In this document: positions 1-11,582 of the stretch, piece after piece | Position numbering within the stretch: position 1 is the first letter of the stretch | How the letters are laid out: the number at the start of each line of letters is the position of its first letter | Source of the DNA: Dryococelus australis | Taxonomy: Eukaryota > Arthropoda > Insecta > Phasmatodea > Phasmatidae | Assembly (NCBI GenBank): GCA_029891345.1 | Contig: CM057000.1 | Span: 122,931,838 to 122,995,837, forward strand | Length of the DNA: 64,000 bases | Direction of reading: 5' to 3' | Made by a program: the position numbers and the translations under genes | Notes under the pieces: generated by a model | Seen by the model: the letters and a program-made list of their open reading frames with translations, nothing else | Databases searched by the model: none | Told to the model about the DNA's origin: nothing

Positions 1-656
1 ACTGCCCCGTCAGAGAAACATCCTGCCCTATGGGTAGGAACCCGTGCAGTTGGGGTGGAAAGGCTGACCCTCCCCCGCACCACCTCAACGTCCCTTGAAC
101 GAGTGCCCTCTCACTCACAGAAGCCACAATGTCTAATGCCCCCACGCATCGCCAACGTCGCCCACACACCTGGCTGGTACAGGGAATCACCATGGAGACC
201 TACAACCAGGTACAGGTGGCCGTACCCTCAGCATGCTGCCCTTCATCCCAAGGTCAGTGATAATGAGGGGGAAGACTAAGATCACCAACAGTACGAGAAC
301 TTTAAAAACTGTGTAGTAGTCGTAAACCACCACTACTACGTGCACGTGACAAAAGGACTCGTTATAGACTACTCACATGCACTGCATTTAATTTAGCCAA
401 AAGCCAAAAGACAGTGATGTAAGGAGAACAATCATATTTAGGATAAATTAAAAGAAGCAGTGCAGTTCCAATATAAAGAACCGATGAGGTAAATGAGCAA
501 GTAATTAATCACTTGGCTACATGATGATTCACTTCTTATTTACAACAGTAAAATGTTGTACAGCAGTAACTTTTGAACAAACATTTTACACCTCATGGTT
601 TAAGTGTTTCAGTGCCCAACAGCCCATGTAAAAAGTAGTATTACGAACAGACGCTC
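1..656. other. Unassigned flank, probable retroelement debris at its left end
   Basis: No gene is recognised. The first 280 bases are GC-richer and rich in proline codons on the plus strand, like the coding debris of the LTR elements elsewhere in the window, but no domain can be named. From about 300 the sequence is AT-rich and featureless. Confidence 0.3.
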
Positions 657-778
657 TCCACAATGCGGGTGATAGTATCATGTATAGACAATCACCACAG
701 TGTGCGTGATAGTATCACAAGACACCACAGTGCACGTGATAGTATCACATATAGACACTCACCACAGTGTGCGTGGTA
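657..778. repeat. Minisatellite, about 3.5 units of 30-37 bp
   Basis: The core CACCACAGTGTGCGTGATAG, followed by TATCAC, recurs about three and a half times with small length changes between units. No coding sense is visible. It is a local tandem array. Confidence 0.8.
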
Positions 779-879
779 GGTGAAGACAGAAACTTCCATA
801 GTTTACATGTTAGAATAAGCCTTCGTTCACAGGACTCTCAGCAAATTTTAGATTTTTTTATAATGATTTAATGTGTAGG

Positions 880-1290
880 TACAAATTTAAATATGCTCAT
901 AACTTTTTCTTTTAAAGTGTTTATGTGAAGATGCAACTGCAAGAAGAATGCCATTTTGCAGGGCAACTGTGAGAAAGAATGCTATTTCGCAGGGCAACTG
1001 TGAGAAAGAATGCCATTTTGCAGGGCAACTGCAAGAAGAATGCCATTTTGCAGGGCAACTGTGAGAAAGAATGCTATTTCGCAGGGCTATGTCTTTTCTC
1101 AACCATTTCTCATAAACATTCTATGAACTTACATCATGAAGTGGTAAGACTGATGGACTACTGACAGGTACAGGAGAAAGTTAGCTCTTTTATATTTTTA
1201 TTTGATGTGTAAATATATCTATAAATGATTTAATGAGTTTTAAAGTGTATATGTGAAGATCACCTGCAAAAAAGAATGCTGTTTTGTAGG
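880..1290. repeat. Local duplication flanking a minisatellite
   Basis: The stretch around 880-960 (AATGATTTAATG, then AAAGTGTTTATGTGAAG and an ACTGCAA..GAATGCC unit) reappears, diverged, at about 1220-1290. The 30/31-bp minisatellite at 931-1086 grew at the junction of the two copies. Confidence 0.6.
931..1086. repeat. Minisatellite, five units of 30-31 bp
   Basis: Five head-to-tail units of the form GGGCAACTGTGAGAAAGAAT followed by GCYATTTYGCA. Two variants alternate (GCAAGAAG, 30 bp, and GTGAGAAAG, 31 bp), so the array probably grew by duplication of a dimer. The open frame through it is a by-product of the repeat. Confidence 0.85.
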
Positions 1291-2313
1291 AAAGATTTTG
1301 TATATTATGCTTCATATGCATACATTTATTCAGTGATTTTGTTCTCAATATCTTGTCCACCTTGTAAAATTCACAGTCTTGAGCGTCAAAACTCTTTCCA
1401 TTTGGCACAAGATATTTTTACTTCCATGTTTTTGTTTATGAGTGTGTATGTATGTAACCTGTGACCAATGTGCGCATAACTTGCAGCATTGCTCATGCAT
1501 GTAATGTACTCGATTTGAATTTGTTTAGCCGGTTAACCCAGGTGTTGAAGGGCCTGTGGCTAAGCACTTCATAAAATGTCACACGTAACTACTGTATTTA
1601 GCTTGCTGCAAGAGACAAAGGTTCCCTGGAAAGATTTTTCTTTTTTCTTTCTTATATCACTGCAGCAAGCACCGGGATAGTAGTGACATTTCCCCGCCTT
1701 CCGCGAGTAAGGCTTGTACATATTATAAATATTCTTACTTTCATTCCCCTCGTTTTGTCATGTCATTCTTTTTTTAATAATTTTCCTTTCACGGTTTATG
1801 TACGACTTACTTGTAATATCCACCAGCGTTATGCTGGTTCTTGTGAACGGCACGCATTATGAAAAGTAGGCTGGTGAGGACACCCGAGACTTCCAAACCC
1901 AGTAATCTTTGCACACTGGAGGAATACACACTCTCGCCACATTAGTAAAGCCTGACAACTAGGTCGAGGGGCAGAGGACGCCAGCCCATCACCTGCACAA
2001 GAGAGAGAGTAAGCTTAAAGGTCGCCAGCCGGCCGACACCACTTCACGTCTCCACGTTTCACCTCGTGCCGGCTGGTCGCCCTGAACGCACAGAATATGT
2101 GCCGCTACAGTGGTCGAATCCCCTACATCAAGGGTCCCACCTACCTGTAGGAAATTTCTTTTGTGCTGCTTACCTCAGCATGTCTTCCGAAGTCTACCCC
2201 GACCTAGATACAGTCTAAGACCTTCCACAGAGGGGACCTACGGCTTTCTCCACCCCCTTTTTCACGATGAGTCTTCACCGCAATTGGGAGGGGGGGGGGG
2301 GGGGATTGACGTG
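1291..2313. other. Unassigned intergenic DNA
   Basis: No gene or named repeat is seen. It ends in a run of about 19 G (2286-2304, with one A inside) immediately before the first LTR copy. Confidence 0.4.
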
Positions 2314-3190
2314 TGCCGCCTCTACATCTATTGTAATACTACTCCAACTTATCGCTTAGGAGTACTCCTTCCATCTTTACAGACGTGAGCAACACATTGC
2401 CTACCCCTACAGGCAACGGGAACTTCTGTTTTTTTCCTTCTCACCTGGAGGGCGCACATCCCGGCAGGCACGCACCCCCCCCCCCCCCCCAATTCCACGC
2501 TTGGCACCTTCAAGTTGCCCAGACCTTGGGCACGGCCGAGCAGACCTGATGAGGCACGAAGCCAGAATTACTGACGAGATAATACTGACGAGGCCGGAGG
2601 ACGTCACGCCTCACCCACTCCCCGCGCCGGCAGCCAACAAGCTACCACTATATAAGTCCGGCCGCAGCTGAGTTCTGGAGGCATTCTTTCGCATCTCTTG
2701 CACCGCTCACTCAACTCTTAGTACTTCCTGGGAGCTCTAGAAGTTCGAAGCCTACAAGTACGCATTCTCGGCAACCAACTACGTATGTCGACGACCAGTC
2801 AAACTGGCGTAATACAAACACGAACTTTCTTCTTTTAACTTCATTTGTCTCCTCTAGACACCTTTAATTTATAGTTTAAATTTAATTTATTTTCACCTAG
2901 ATCAGCTTTTCCCGTATAATTAGAACCAGGTCACCTACACCTGGAACCATGCTGTTACCTTCAACTACAGTATCCTCGACTCAGTAGGAGGTAGCACAGG
3001 TCACGTGTCTGTTGGACTTTCAATAAACACGCACTGCTTTCTACTTTGCTACTTTTATTTCCAGGGTATATATCTGTATTCACAGTTGGAGGAAGATTAT
3101 GCTGCACTGACAACAGAATCCGGGGAAGTTATTATACCGAACTAAGACACACACATTAGACGGCTACCTGTGATGGACACACTCAGAAAT
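2314..3190 (+). mobile_element. LTR fossil, family A copy 1 (solo LTR plus leader)
   Basis: A plus-oriented LTR begins at a conserved TGCCGC end. It has a C tract at 2475-2490, a TATATAAG promoter box at 2649, a CCAGGT-N7-ACCTGG inverted repeat at 2926-2944, a TAGGAGGTAGCAC box at 2985 and AATAAA at 3022. About 125 bp of leader follows and closely matches the leader after the 26.8-kb copy. No coding remains of gag or pol are seen. It is a broken, non-autonomous relic; the exact 3' LTR edge (about 3064) is uncertain. Confidence 0.75.
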
Positions 3191-3194
3191 AAAA

Positions 3195-3918
3195 GCGGTA
3201 TGGTAGGAAATAAAAGTATGTTTATTGATGGTTCAATAAAAATTGCGAAGCGTGCTACCTCCTACCAGGCAATTGGGTGCTGAAGGTTACTACGTTGACC
3301 AGGTGTAGGCGACCTGGTTCTAATAGAAAAGCGGGAAAGAAATATCTAAACAAGATATAATACTTCTAATCTGGTCTAAGAAAGGTGTCTTGAGGAGACC
3401 AAAGTGAATTTAATAAATGTGATAGTGAGCCTGTTCGCTTGTTGACGTTCATCAATGGTAAAGTAACCGCAGGGGGCATGCTCAAGGCTTTGAAGTTCTC
3501 TAGAGGTCCCAGCACCGAGCAGTGCTGTGGGAAGTTGCGAAAGAAGCACAAGAATGACTCTCGAGCCCAGCAGCATCCTGATATATAGTGTAGGCTTGTA
3601 GGCTGCCGGCACGGTGTGCAGGGGAGTCGTGACCTCCTGCCCTGGTTGGTGTGGGAAAACTCTGGTCAACGTTTCTGCTTCATGCCTCGTCGGTGGCGCT
3701 CGGCATTGCCCGAGGTCTGAGCAGCATGTAGATTCACAGTGCTGGGTTGGGGCGGGCAGGTGGGTGCTTGCCAGGTTGCATATCCTCGAGGTGAAGAGAA
3801 TACGCCCATAAAATCCTGTTGTCTGTTGGGTAGGTAACGTGTCTTCATGTCTGTAGTGGTTGAAGAGGTACTTTTGGCGATGAGTCGTAATCGTATCAGA
3901 TTTGTTGTATAAGCGGCA
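3195..3918 (-). mobile_element. LTR fossil, family A copy 2, inverted relative to copy 1
   Basis: This is the same LTR family as 2314-3190 in opposite orientation. It ends at the TGCCGCTT terminus at 3918 and carries the inverted repeat at 3299-3317 and a minus-strand AATAAA at 3228-3223. The two LTRs meet tail to tail with only leader sequence between them, making a large imperfect inverted repeat. It is a solo LTR relic with no internal coding region. Confidence 0.75.
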
Positions 3919-4880
3919 CAGGTCAAGCCTTTAGCGTGAAATCATCCAATGGAAATATTCTAAAATAATTTTGTTAAGAGTATAGATACCGGTAACTGTG
4001 CCATTACTAATTCTGCCCACTGTAGGACTAGGGAGCTCAAATGCTATCTGTCATGCAGACACTAATAATAGGTACACGTGGGTAATAGTTAATGACCTAG
4101 ATTGAAGGAGCCGTGCTACGGAGGTGGTGTCTACTAGATGCCTACTCCAGAGTCGTACAGTAGCAACAAAGAGAACTAAAAGAAATGCAATAAACTTATT
4201 TTCTAGCCTATTTCCTTAAAATTTTTCCATTTTTCAACAGATTTATTTTATGGTTTTGCAGAATAGGGTTACATATTTGGAGCGGGTTGTTGTTCCCAAG
4301 GTCGAGAATTTGAGAGCTGACTGTACAGTAAAATTAAAAGTGTGATGACTAGGAGAATCTTCTCTAATCTCACACGAACCAACCACATCTACATTGAACC
4401 AGCCTTTCAGCAAAGACAAGCTTCACCAATTGCTGACTACTACTTGACCTTTTGTATAAAGTAATTTCCTATGACTTGCCTGACTTCTCCCTATTCTCCA
4501 GGTTTCCCTGGTAGCCAGACATCCTGTATTAGAAATGTGTTTAAGAAGTACGCTCAAACTGCTGCTGCCATTACAATTATATTCCTGATCTGGTGCAAAG
4601 TGACATTTGCAAATACACACCACATAAAGCTAGTCACATTTTTAAACATCAGGAATTGCGAAGGATTCCTTCTACAAACCAACCGATACTTAAAAACATT
4701 CAACAACTCTCTTACCAAATTGCTCTTCTGAGAATCATAGACAATTCAGAATTCACAAGCATTGGCTAACATTAGCATTCTCCATTGATGTTAGAATTTC
4801 ACCACTCTTGATTCAATGCATAAGAACGAACATTACTTTAAAACACAACATTGGAAACAAATCAAAATGACAAACTTCTT
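3919..4880. other. Unassigned DNA downstream of GMPS
   Basis: AT-rich sequence with no recognisable coding or repeat family. It lies just beyond the likely GMPS polyadenylation site and is therefore probably intergenic. Confidence 0.4.
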
Positions 4881-4884
4881 TTTT

Positions 4885-5726
4885 TTTTTTAGTAAAACAA
4901 GTTGCTCTTTTATTGAAACAGTAAATTTCAAATTTTATGTACAACATATCAATGACAACCCAACACTGAGTTTTCAAATACTCTTTTAGTAAATCTGCTA
5001 GAAACAAGAACACCTGACCTGCTTAATACTAGAAATTTAATTTCTGTTAAACTATTATCCAACCTAGTTAATATTGAAGAAATATTTAGGCAGTCACAAG
5101 AATAATTTCTGTAATTTATTACACATTTTAAATTATTTATTAATTACACATATATGTCACATACTATGAATCCAAGGAAGGATTACTTCCCTGTCTATTT
5201 TTACATTTCTTGTTCAATTGGTAAGAGAGTAAAACTGTACACCAACGGAAACATCCCTAACACGTAAGCTTCAGAGCCGCATCATATATTTCATGACCTG
5301 AAATACTCAACTACTTCAGGTTAAATATTTCAGACACTGCATGCCAGTTCCATTCTGCATTAATGTAAGCATCTGGAAGGCCCTTGTTGTACGCCGTAAT
5401 CACGGGTAAGGAGTAATTAAATAGTCTTATTTTTCCATGGACAGGCTACTTTTAACTCCACTTATGAAATAGGGGCTTGGAGGAAATGCAAAAATAACAA
5501 AATTTAACATTTATGAAAGTTTTTTTATACATACATTCCTGCAGAATTAAATGACAAATTTTTACAACAATGTACCTTGGTTGTTTCAGCACAGAACACG
5601 CTCAGTGTTTGTTCAAAAGTTTTTTTTTTGGGTGAAGCTAGTGCCGTCCACCGCGGGTGGTGTTCAGATAAAAAAGTTATACGTGGCGAGGAAGTGGCAG
5701 AGCGAGAGGTGCTGGTCTGCGTGGGG
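4885..5726 (-). other. GMPS: Probable 3' untranslated region of GMPS
   Basis: The sequence runs on from the GMPS stop codon (5729-5727, minus strand) to the first good minus-strand polyadenylation signal at 4914-4909, about 20-30 bases before an A-rich stretch. This gives a 3' UTR of roughly 840 bases. The extent is inferred; only the stop codon is directly secure. Confidence 0.4.
4909..4914 (-). promoter_or_regulatory. Candidate polyadenylation signal of GMPS
   Basis: AATAAA on the minus strand, about 815 bases after the GMPS stop. An 11-12 base A tract follows about 20 bases downstream. It is plausible by position, but other AATAAA-like hexamers occur in this AT-rich DNA. Confidence 0.35.
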
Positions 5727-5828
5727 TCACTCCCACTCGGTCGTGCCTGGAGGCTTGCTGGTCAGATCGTACAGCACGCGCGAAATGCCTGGCACTGCCA
5801 GAACATCCGTCGCCATTCGCGCCACCAC
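5727..5828 (-). CDS. GMPS: GMP synthase, last coding exon (C-terminus)
   Basis: GMP synthase uses glutamine nitrogen and ATP to convert XMP to GMP in de novo purine synthesis, in the cytosol. This terminal exon encodes 33 residues and a TGA stop, starting VVARMATDV and ending SRVLYDLTSKPPGTTEWE. The GISR.xYD...KPP.T.EWE tail is near-invariant from bacterial GuaA to human GMPS and is known to form part of the XMP-binding end of the dimerisation domain. A TTGTCGCAG acceptor precedes the exon at 5829. The reading frame joins in phase 0 to the exon ending at 16567, giving IPSD|VVARM, which matches IPVEVVLKM in human GMPS. Identification is very secure. Confidence 0.96.
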   Translation of the reverse strand: MVARMATDVLAVPGISRVLYDLTSKPPGTTEWE

Positions 5829-6289
5829 CTGCGACAAAATACCAACCATCTTTACATCAGTTCTCTACCCCACCATACCCTGTACTACACTCTAGCTTAT
5901 TACCTCACATACCCATCTACTGCTCTACTATCATCATCAATCATTTTGAAAGTAAGTACTAAATACAGAAGACTCCCAATTTTACAAGGTGCCACAGTTC
6001 TCGAAAATTTAAACACTACTCTTGTAAAATTAAAAATAACCAATTTTGACCAGTAAATGAAAAACATTACGAAAATTTCATTTAAAGTGTATTTTCCCTG
6101 CAAAGTTCGCATTTAATCATTTCAACATATTATTAATTTGATTCCATACTTTCTTCTGAATATAATGATTCCCCAGAAGTGTATATTTTAACTTCCCCTC
6201 AACAAAAAAAAAAAAGTATAAACATTGAATGGCGCATAGTCCATTTGCAGAGGCTTCTTGTGGGGAAAATAATAGGATTTGTAACTTGA

Positions 6290-7876
6290 CGGGTGTCCGG
6301 TTAGATTAACAGTCACAATGGTCGAGGATTCTGTCCGCTAGACCAAAAGCAGGATGGTTGAGTTTAGATAGAGGCGATAGGAGAGGGGTGTTGGTTAGTA
6401 CTCTCTTACTCCTACGTCTTGGGTGCCGCGGTTGTGGTGAGTTTTGAACAGATGTAGCGAGCTTGGCTCACACTGAAACTGTGATTCCACAGGTGAGATT
6501 CGTTGGTCCAGAAGTGTTGTCCCAGCCAAATCTAACATCAATACCAGTCAACAGTCCTCTTACCACGGGATGACATGTAGGGTGAATGCATATACACGGA
6601 GATACGAGTAATACCACAACCAGAGCAGTTGATACTGACTTGTGCCTGAGTTGGGCGGCACAGTCCCGTTCCGCCTGCCTGTCCGGTGTGGGTTGAGGAA
6701 GTGCACTCAACTGTCTGGCAGCAAGGAGCGCTGCGTGTCGCTCCCTACGTTTTCGGTTGTGTCTTTGGCTGAAAGTCAATGAGTCTACTCACAGGTTACT
6801 ACGTAAACCTTGACGCAAACAAACTAAACACAATTTATAGTTGAGTCCGGTTTTGGCTTTCTCGCCAGGCTCTGTAAAGTCTCCACTGATCCCCTACGCT
6901 AGGCGGGCTGATCAGAGACGGGGAGATGTTTGGGTCACCAATGCCGCCACTGGATGTGCGTCCACACAGGAATGGACGGCAGATCTCAAAACACTGTATA
7001 TCCCGGCACTGGAAGCAATGCTGTGGTAGTTTGGAAAGCTATAAATGGCCGTCTCATGGGTGTGTGAAAATATGACGGACCTCTGAAGGGCACCCGTGGC
7101 TGAAGTTAATTTGGTAGTTATAAATTCCCCGCTCCTTGTCAAAGATGTACGTAGCAACCCGTATCTAGCAGGCAAACTGACAGATACTCTAAGAAATAAA
7201 AGCTGAAAGGTAAGAAACAACAGTATGTTTATTGAAGTCTGAATAAACATGTGATGTGTGCTACCTCCTACCAGGCAATTGAGTGCTGAAGGTTACTACG
7301 CTGGCCAGGTGTAGGCGACCTGGTTCTAATGGAGAACTGCAAACAATTAGCTCAACGAGAAAATATATAATACTTCGAAACTGTCTAATAAAGATGTCTT
7401 GAGGAGACAAAGTGAATTTAACATGCTGGTAAGCGTGTTCGCTGGTTGTTGGGTTGACTGGTCGTCGACGGTGAAGTAGCCACAGGGGGCGTAATCGCTT
7501 CAAAGATCTCTGGCGGTCCCAGCACTGCCAGCAGTGCTGTGGGATGTGGCAAGAGATGGAACAAGAATAACTCTAGAGCTCGGCAGCGTCACGTCCTCCT
7601 GCCCTGGTTGGAGTGGGAAATCTCTGGTCAGCGTTTCTGCTTCGTGCCTCGTTGATGTCGCTCGGCCTTGCCCAAGGTCTGGTCAGCTTGTAGACTCTCA
7701 GTGCGGGATGGGGGGTGGGTGTGACTGCTGGGTTGCGTATCCTCCAGGTGAAGAGAATACGCTCGTAAGTTCCTGTTGCCTGTAAGGTAGGCAACATGTC
7801 CCTCATATCTGTAGTGGTGGAAGAGGTACTCTTGGCGATGAGTCGTAATCGTATTAGATTAGTTGTATAAGCGGCA
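6290..7876 (-). mobile_element. LTR element fossil, family A copy 3 with short basic ORF
   Basis: The minus-strand LTR runs from about 7876 (TGCCGC end) to about 7195, with the inverted repeat at 7305-7323 and AATAAA at 7233-7228. About 400 bp of leader follows, then a 103-residue open frame at 6779-6468. That frame starts with an Arg-rich block (NRKRRERHAALLAARQLSAL) and has an AERDCAAQLR segment and an RFGWD motif. Related frames occur at 28012-28329 and 50657-50370, so it is the start of a gag-like gene of this family. No protease, RT or integrase follows; it is a broken, 5'-end relic. Confidence 0.65.
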
Positions 7877-8020
7877 TGCGTCTAACTGAAGTAATAATTT
7901 ATTTCAACAGATACACATTGATGTATGCCACACTGCTGCGCAACACGACTGCATACTCTACGGGCCAACTTCACCCCATCAGAGCGCGCTGAGAAGCATG
8001 AAGCAAGTGTCCAAAGTGGC

Positions 8021-8047
<27 letters not shown>
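8021..8047. repeat. (TA)n microsatellite
   Basis: About 13 uninterrupted AT dinucleotides, just left of the LTR fossil that starts near 8058. Confidence 0.9.
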
Positions 8048-8053
<6 letters not shown>

Positions 8054-8057
8054 TCCA

Positions 8058-9890
8058 AGTGGCTAAAGGGTTGATTCCATGCGCTGGACAACTACTGTCT
8101 ACCCAGACTCCGACATATGGTCCACCCCCTTAAACTAAACATTGTTTTACTCAACGAACCACGGACCAGCAAACTCCGATACGAAAGTTAGCAAAATCAC
8201 CACAGGATCGCAGCATCCCTACGCTTAGTGACAGCACAGCCACCAACCCTCAGGCAGAGGAAGTAAACCTGTTGTCGGCCCCCAACCACAGCGATAAATG
8301 TGCAACGCTGGCTGCTACCGAAGATAACCAGCCCCTATGTCGAGAGGTTTACAACTCCTGCACCCCTGGGAGAGTCACCAAGATGACAGTTGAAGTATAT
8401 AAGGAACCTCCAAAATGATCTTGCCAGAGTTCGTCGGCCTGCCGACCGCAATGGTCAGTGGGCTCTTCTGGGTCTGAGAAGACCACCAACTCTCCCAGCC
8501 TGCATCTTGCAAAAGCTCACTCCATCTCCAACAGCAAGTGCTCCACAGGTAATCATGATGTCCACACCCTGCAACCACTACCTCCGTCTTCCTTGACTCT
8601 GCAGTAGCAAGAAGTCGCGACGTCCTAACTCATTCCTCAGTCTAAATACCTCGCTGTTAAAAGCTATAGAATTTTGAGTTCTAGAGTAAATGTTTGGAAA
8701 CTAATAACCAGGTTTGCCTTCACCTGGCGTCAGTTGGATTAAATAATAACTTAGTTACCTTATAAAATAGTCAGGTTCCCCAGTGTTTTCTCAAAGCGTA
8801 AATAAACGCTACACAAATATACTCAATATTACTAAATATGTCACTTTTACCTTTGACCCTTTCTTTTCACATAAAATTATTACCTTAAATAATTTGGCTC
8901 AACATAAATTTAAAGTTCTTACTGCAGAACAAATGGGAGTGGGCCAAGCACCTTAGTATCATTGGGTCTGCAAAGATCTCTAGTCTGCACAGACATACTC
9001 TGACACCCGAGCAAGTCCGGAACACCCACGCTTGCCTGCGGATGCACTCCAAATTCTAACCAGTCATTCTCATCGGTAGGGCCTCTGAGTGACTGAGAAG
9101 TCATTCCCCCAAAGACTAGCCTAGTACATTTTATTGTAAGAGAGTTTTGTTAGCATTCCTGTCTCCGTAGCCTCATGAAGAAGAAGGGAGGTGGACACCC
9201 AAGCCGACTACGTTGCCAGGCCCGACGGACCCTCCAAATTGAATTCTCTCTATCTAGTTTCAACAGCCCCCAGATAGACAACACAGTTACAGATAATTCA
9301 CCCCCGTCGCCAATGCCGGAGGTCACCACACAAGGACCACGCCCAGTCTCACCCCTAATAGCTTGCATTCACGAGCCCGAACTCGACTCCAGGCTGGGTT
9401 TCTGCTGGCCGTGGCCTAGTTACAAATTTGTACGCTACTACTACACACCAAAGCTCATACCTGTAGCAAAACCACCTACCCCAACCTGTAATTAGATGTA
9501 CCATCTGCACCGCCGCCGGGAAGGTAGTTAGAATCACGATTCTACCCCCAACTGTACCGAAACGGCGGATAGATTCCCCTCCCCACACATACATCCCACG
9601 AGACCATTTCCCCTTGGGCGCTTATATCGCAAACAGGCTGCTGAGTATGAAGCATCTGAAGGAGGATCAACTCATTACATTTTGTGTACACCGACCTCCT
9701 TATCTTTGAGAACTCGTTGTTTCATTTATTTTAGACAGCCGGCATCCCGGATTTTGGCAGCCTTCACGGTGAGCAAGGCTGTTTCCCTGGGAGGTAGACT
9801 TTCGCAGTCAAGCTCACCCTGGGGTTTGATTCCCCTCCAACTACCCATAACACTTCTATTAGGCGATACCCCCAGCAAAGGACCCTAACG
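8058..9890 (+). mobile_element. LTR element fossil, family C copy 1
   Basis: The LTR (about 8058-8850) has TATATAAGG at 8396, the CCAGGT...ACCTGG inverted repeat at 8708-8727 and AATAAA near 8802. A leader of about 320 bp follows. A 106-residue frame at 9175-9495 then starts MKKKGGGHPSRLRCQARR and later has an LGFCWPWP motif. The same layout and a related frame (MPRKSGGH..., LGIYWPW) occur at 47025-49140. A GACAGCCGGCATCCCG block at about 9735 is shared with 30893 and 48921. No pol domains are seen. It is a degenerate, partial element; its family assignment beyond LTR class is open. Confidence 0.6.
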
Positions 9891-11048
9891 TAGGATACAC
9901 CCTGACCTGCCGGGCAAAACACTCATCAAACTTTAATTCAATTCACCGCCGAAGGGTTCTTAACATCTGACCAGAGGAAAATCAGCACTTCCAATTAAAT
10001 TTAAGAGCTCCCCCCCCCCCCCTTCCCCTTTTCAAAGGTAGGACAGAATAGGACGATATTGACTTGCCAGGACAGAAAGCGGGAAAGGGGGAGAAAAAGA
10101 ATAAAAAGGCAACAGGAGAGTACGAGGGAGCAAGAGTGCATTAATATAATCTAAATAAATTTATAACCTGGAAGGGCATATACGACACCACTTTGTCACC
10201 ATTGATACAATTTCACAGAGCCAAAGAACTGCAGAACTCATGGCTAGTGCAAGTGGGATCTTATGGAAAAATCCGATAATGTAGTTTTAATAATTGAAGG
10301 TTGTAAACAGGCAAATTTTAATGACTATATTTATACAATTTTATCTCAAAAATCACACTTCTTTTAATGACACGTTACCAATGCTTAAATGTGCCATTGT
10401 TTACCAAATACACAGAACAAGTCTTGTATGTACCATCTCCATGTGCATGGCTGTCCTTGGGCAATACTTGGCACTGTCAAGTGTGTCCTCTTTCCTCCCC
10501 TTACATGGTTGTTTAGATTGAGATGGTTGCCTAACGACAGTGTGACATTCTCACACTTTCCCTTCCATAGGTAACCAAGTGAAGGTGAAGAGAAAATTTG
10601 CGGGGGTGGTCTCTATGTCCCCGTAACTTGCAGCTCGTCATGGCCTGGGCTGCTACAGTGAGACCCCTTCCCCGCTATTACAACACTCACTGCAAATAAT
10701 TCAGCTGCAGTTTTCCACAGTAACGTTCACGTAACACATGAAGAAATGGTAGTAAGGGAGGAATTCTAAACTGTTTTATCTTTACTGCTTTGTATGTATC
10801 TCCTAAAGTCACCTCAATTTTTCTTAATCACACAAAATACCCATTCTCACTCAACTGAGCATTACAGTTGTAAAATAACACCAACCCTCAGAGTGTTTAT
10901 ACTATCACTACATGTCAAGTTTCTTGAATTTTGTTACTCCTTAACTACATCAAAACGGTTCACTTAGAAGCCATTTTATTTTCACTGAAGTTTACCAAGG
11001 ATTCGAAACACAATCGGTACATTGGTTACCATCAGATATGCTTGACTA
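9891..11048. other. Unassigned intron sequence
   Basis: Contains a run of about 14 C near 10009-10022, but no recognisable gene or repeat. It is part of the last GMPS intron. Confidence 0.4.
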
Positions 11049-11582
11049 CAATAGAGTCCCGTTACAGCGAGATGTCATGGTTCCAGGTTCGATCCTGGCT
11101 ATGGGTGTCCTCGCTGTCCCCGAATTAGACCGATTTTGATCCCCAGTAGGGTCTACTACTTAAAAATCACCCTAAAATTGCTTTTAAATTGTGTTCAAAC
11201 CACCATAACAGTTAAAAGTATCTTGTTATATGAAAACTAATAGCTTCAAAATCAGCGGAAAATCCGACAGCGCCACATAAGTATAGCCGCTCTGCCTGCA
11301 ATCAATTGCTCGGCCTACGCAGCATTGCCCCACAATCAGTTGCCCAGCCAATGCAGCATTTCCCGCTATCACATACTCGGCCACCAAAGCACTGCCCTGC
11401 AAACGATAACTCACCCATCACAGCTCCACACAACCGCTTCAAATCAAATATCCGTATTTACTGGCATAATTCTCACACTTATTTTACAGGATTTTAGAGC
11501 AAAAAATTTTGAGTGCGTGAATCATGCAAGGAATCGCCAAGACACGTGCATGTAAACATTAAAATGGGGTCTACTGTAAGTA

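Noticed and set aside
931-1086. CRISPR-like array
   Set aside because: Units are contiguous without unique spacers and the genome is eukaryotic; it is a minisatellite.
4870-5730. A second gene in the GMPS 3' region (114- and 159-codon plus-strand frames at 5551-6056)
   Set aside because: These frames are antisense to the last GMPS exon and its flanks and have no family similarity.
11080-11110. tRNA-like GGTTCGATCC string
   Set aside because: Isolated B-box match inside a pogo-like terminus; no cloverleaf.
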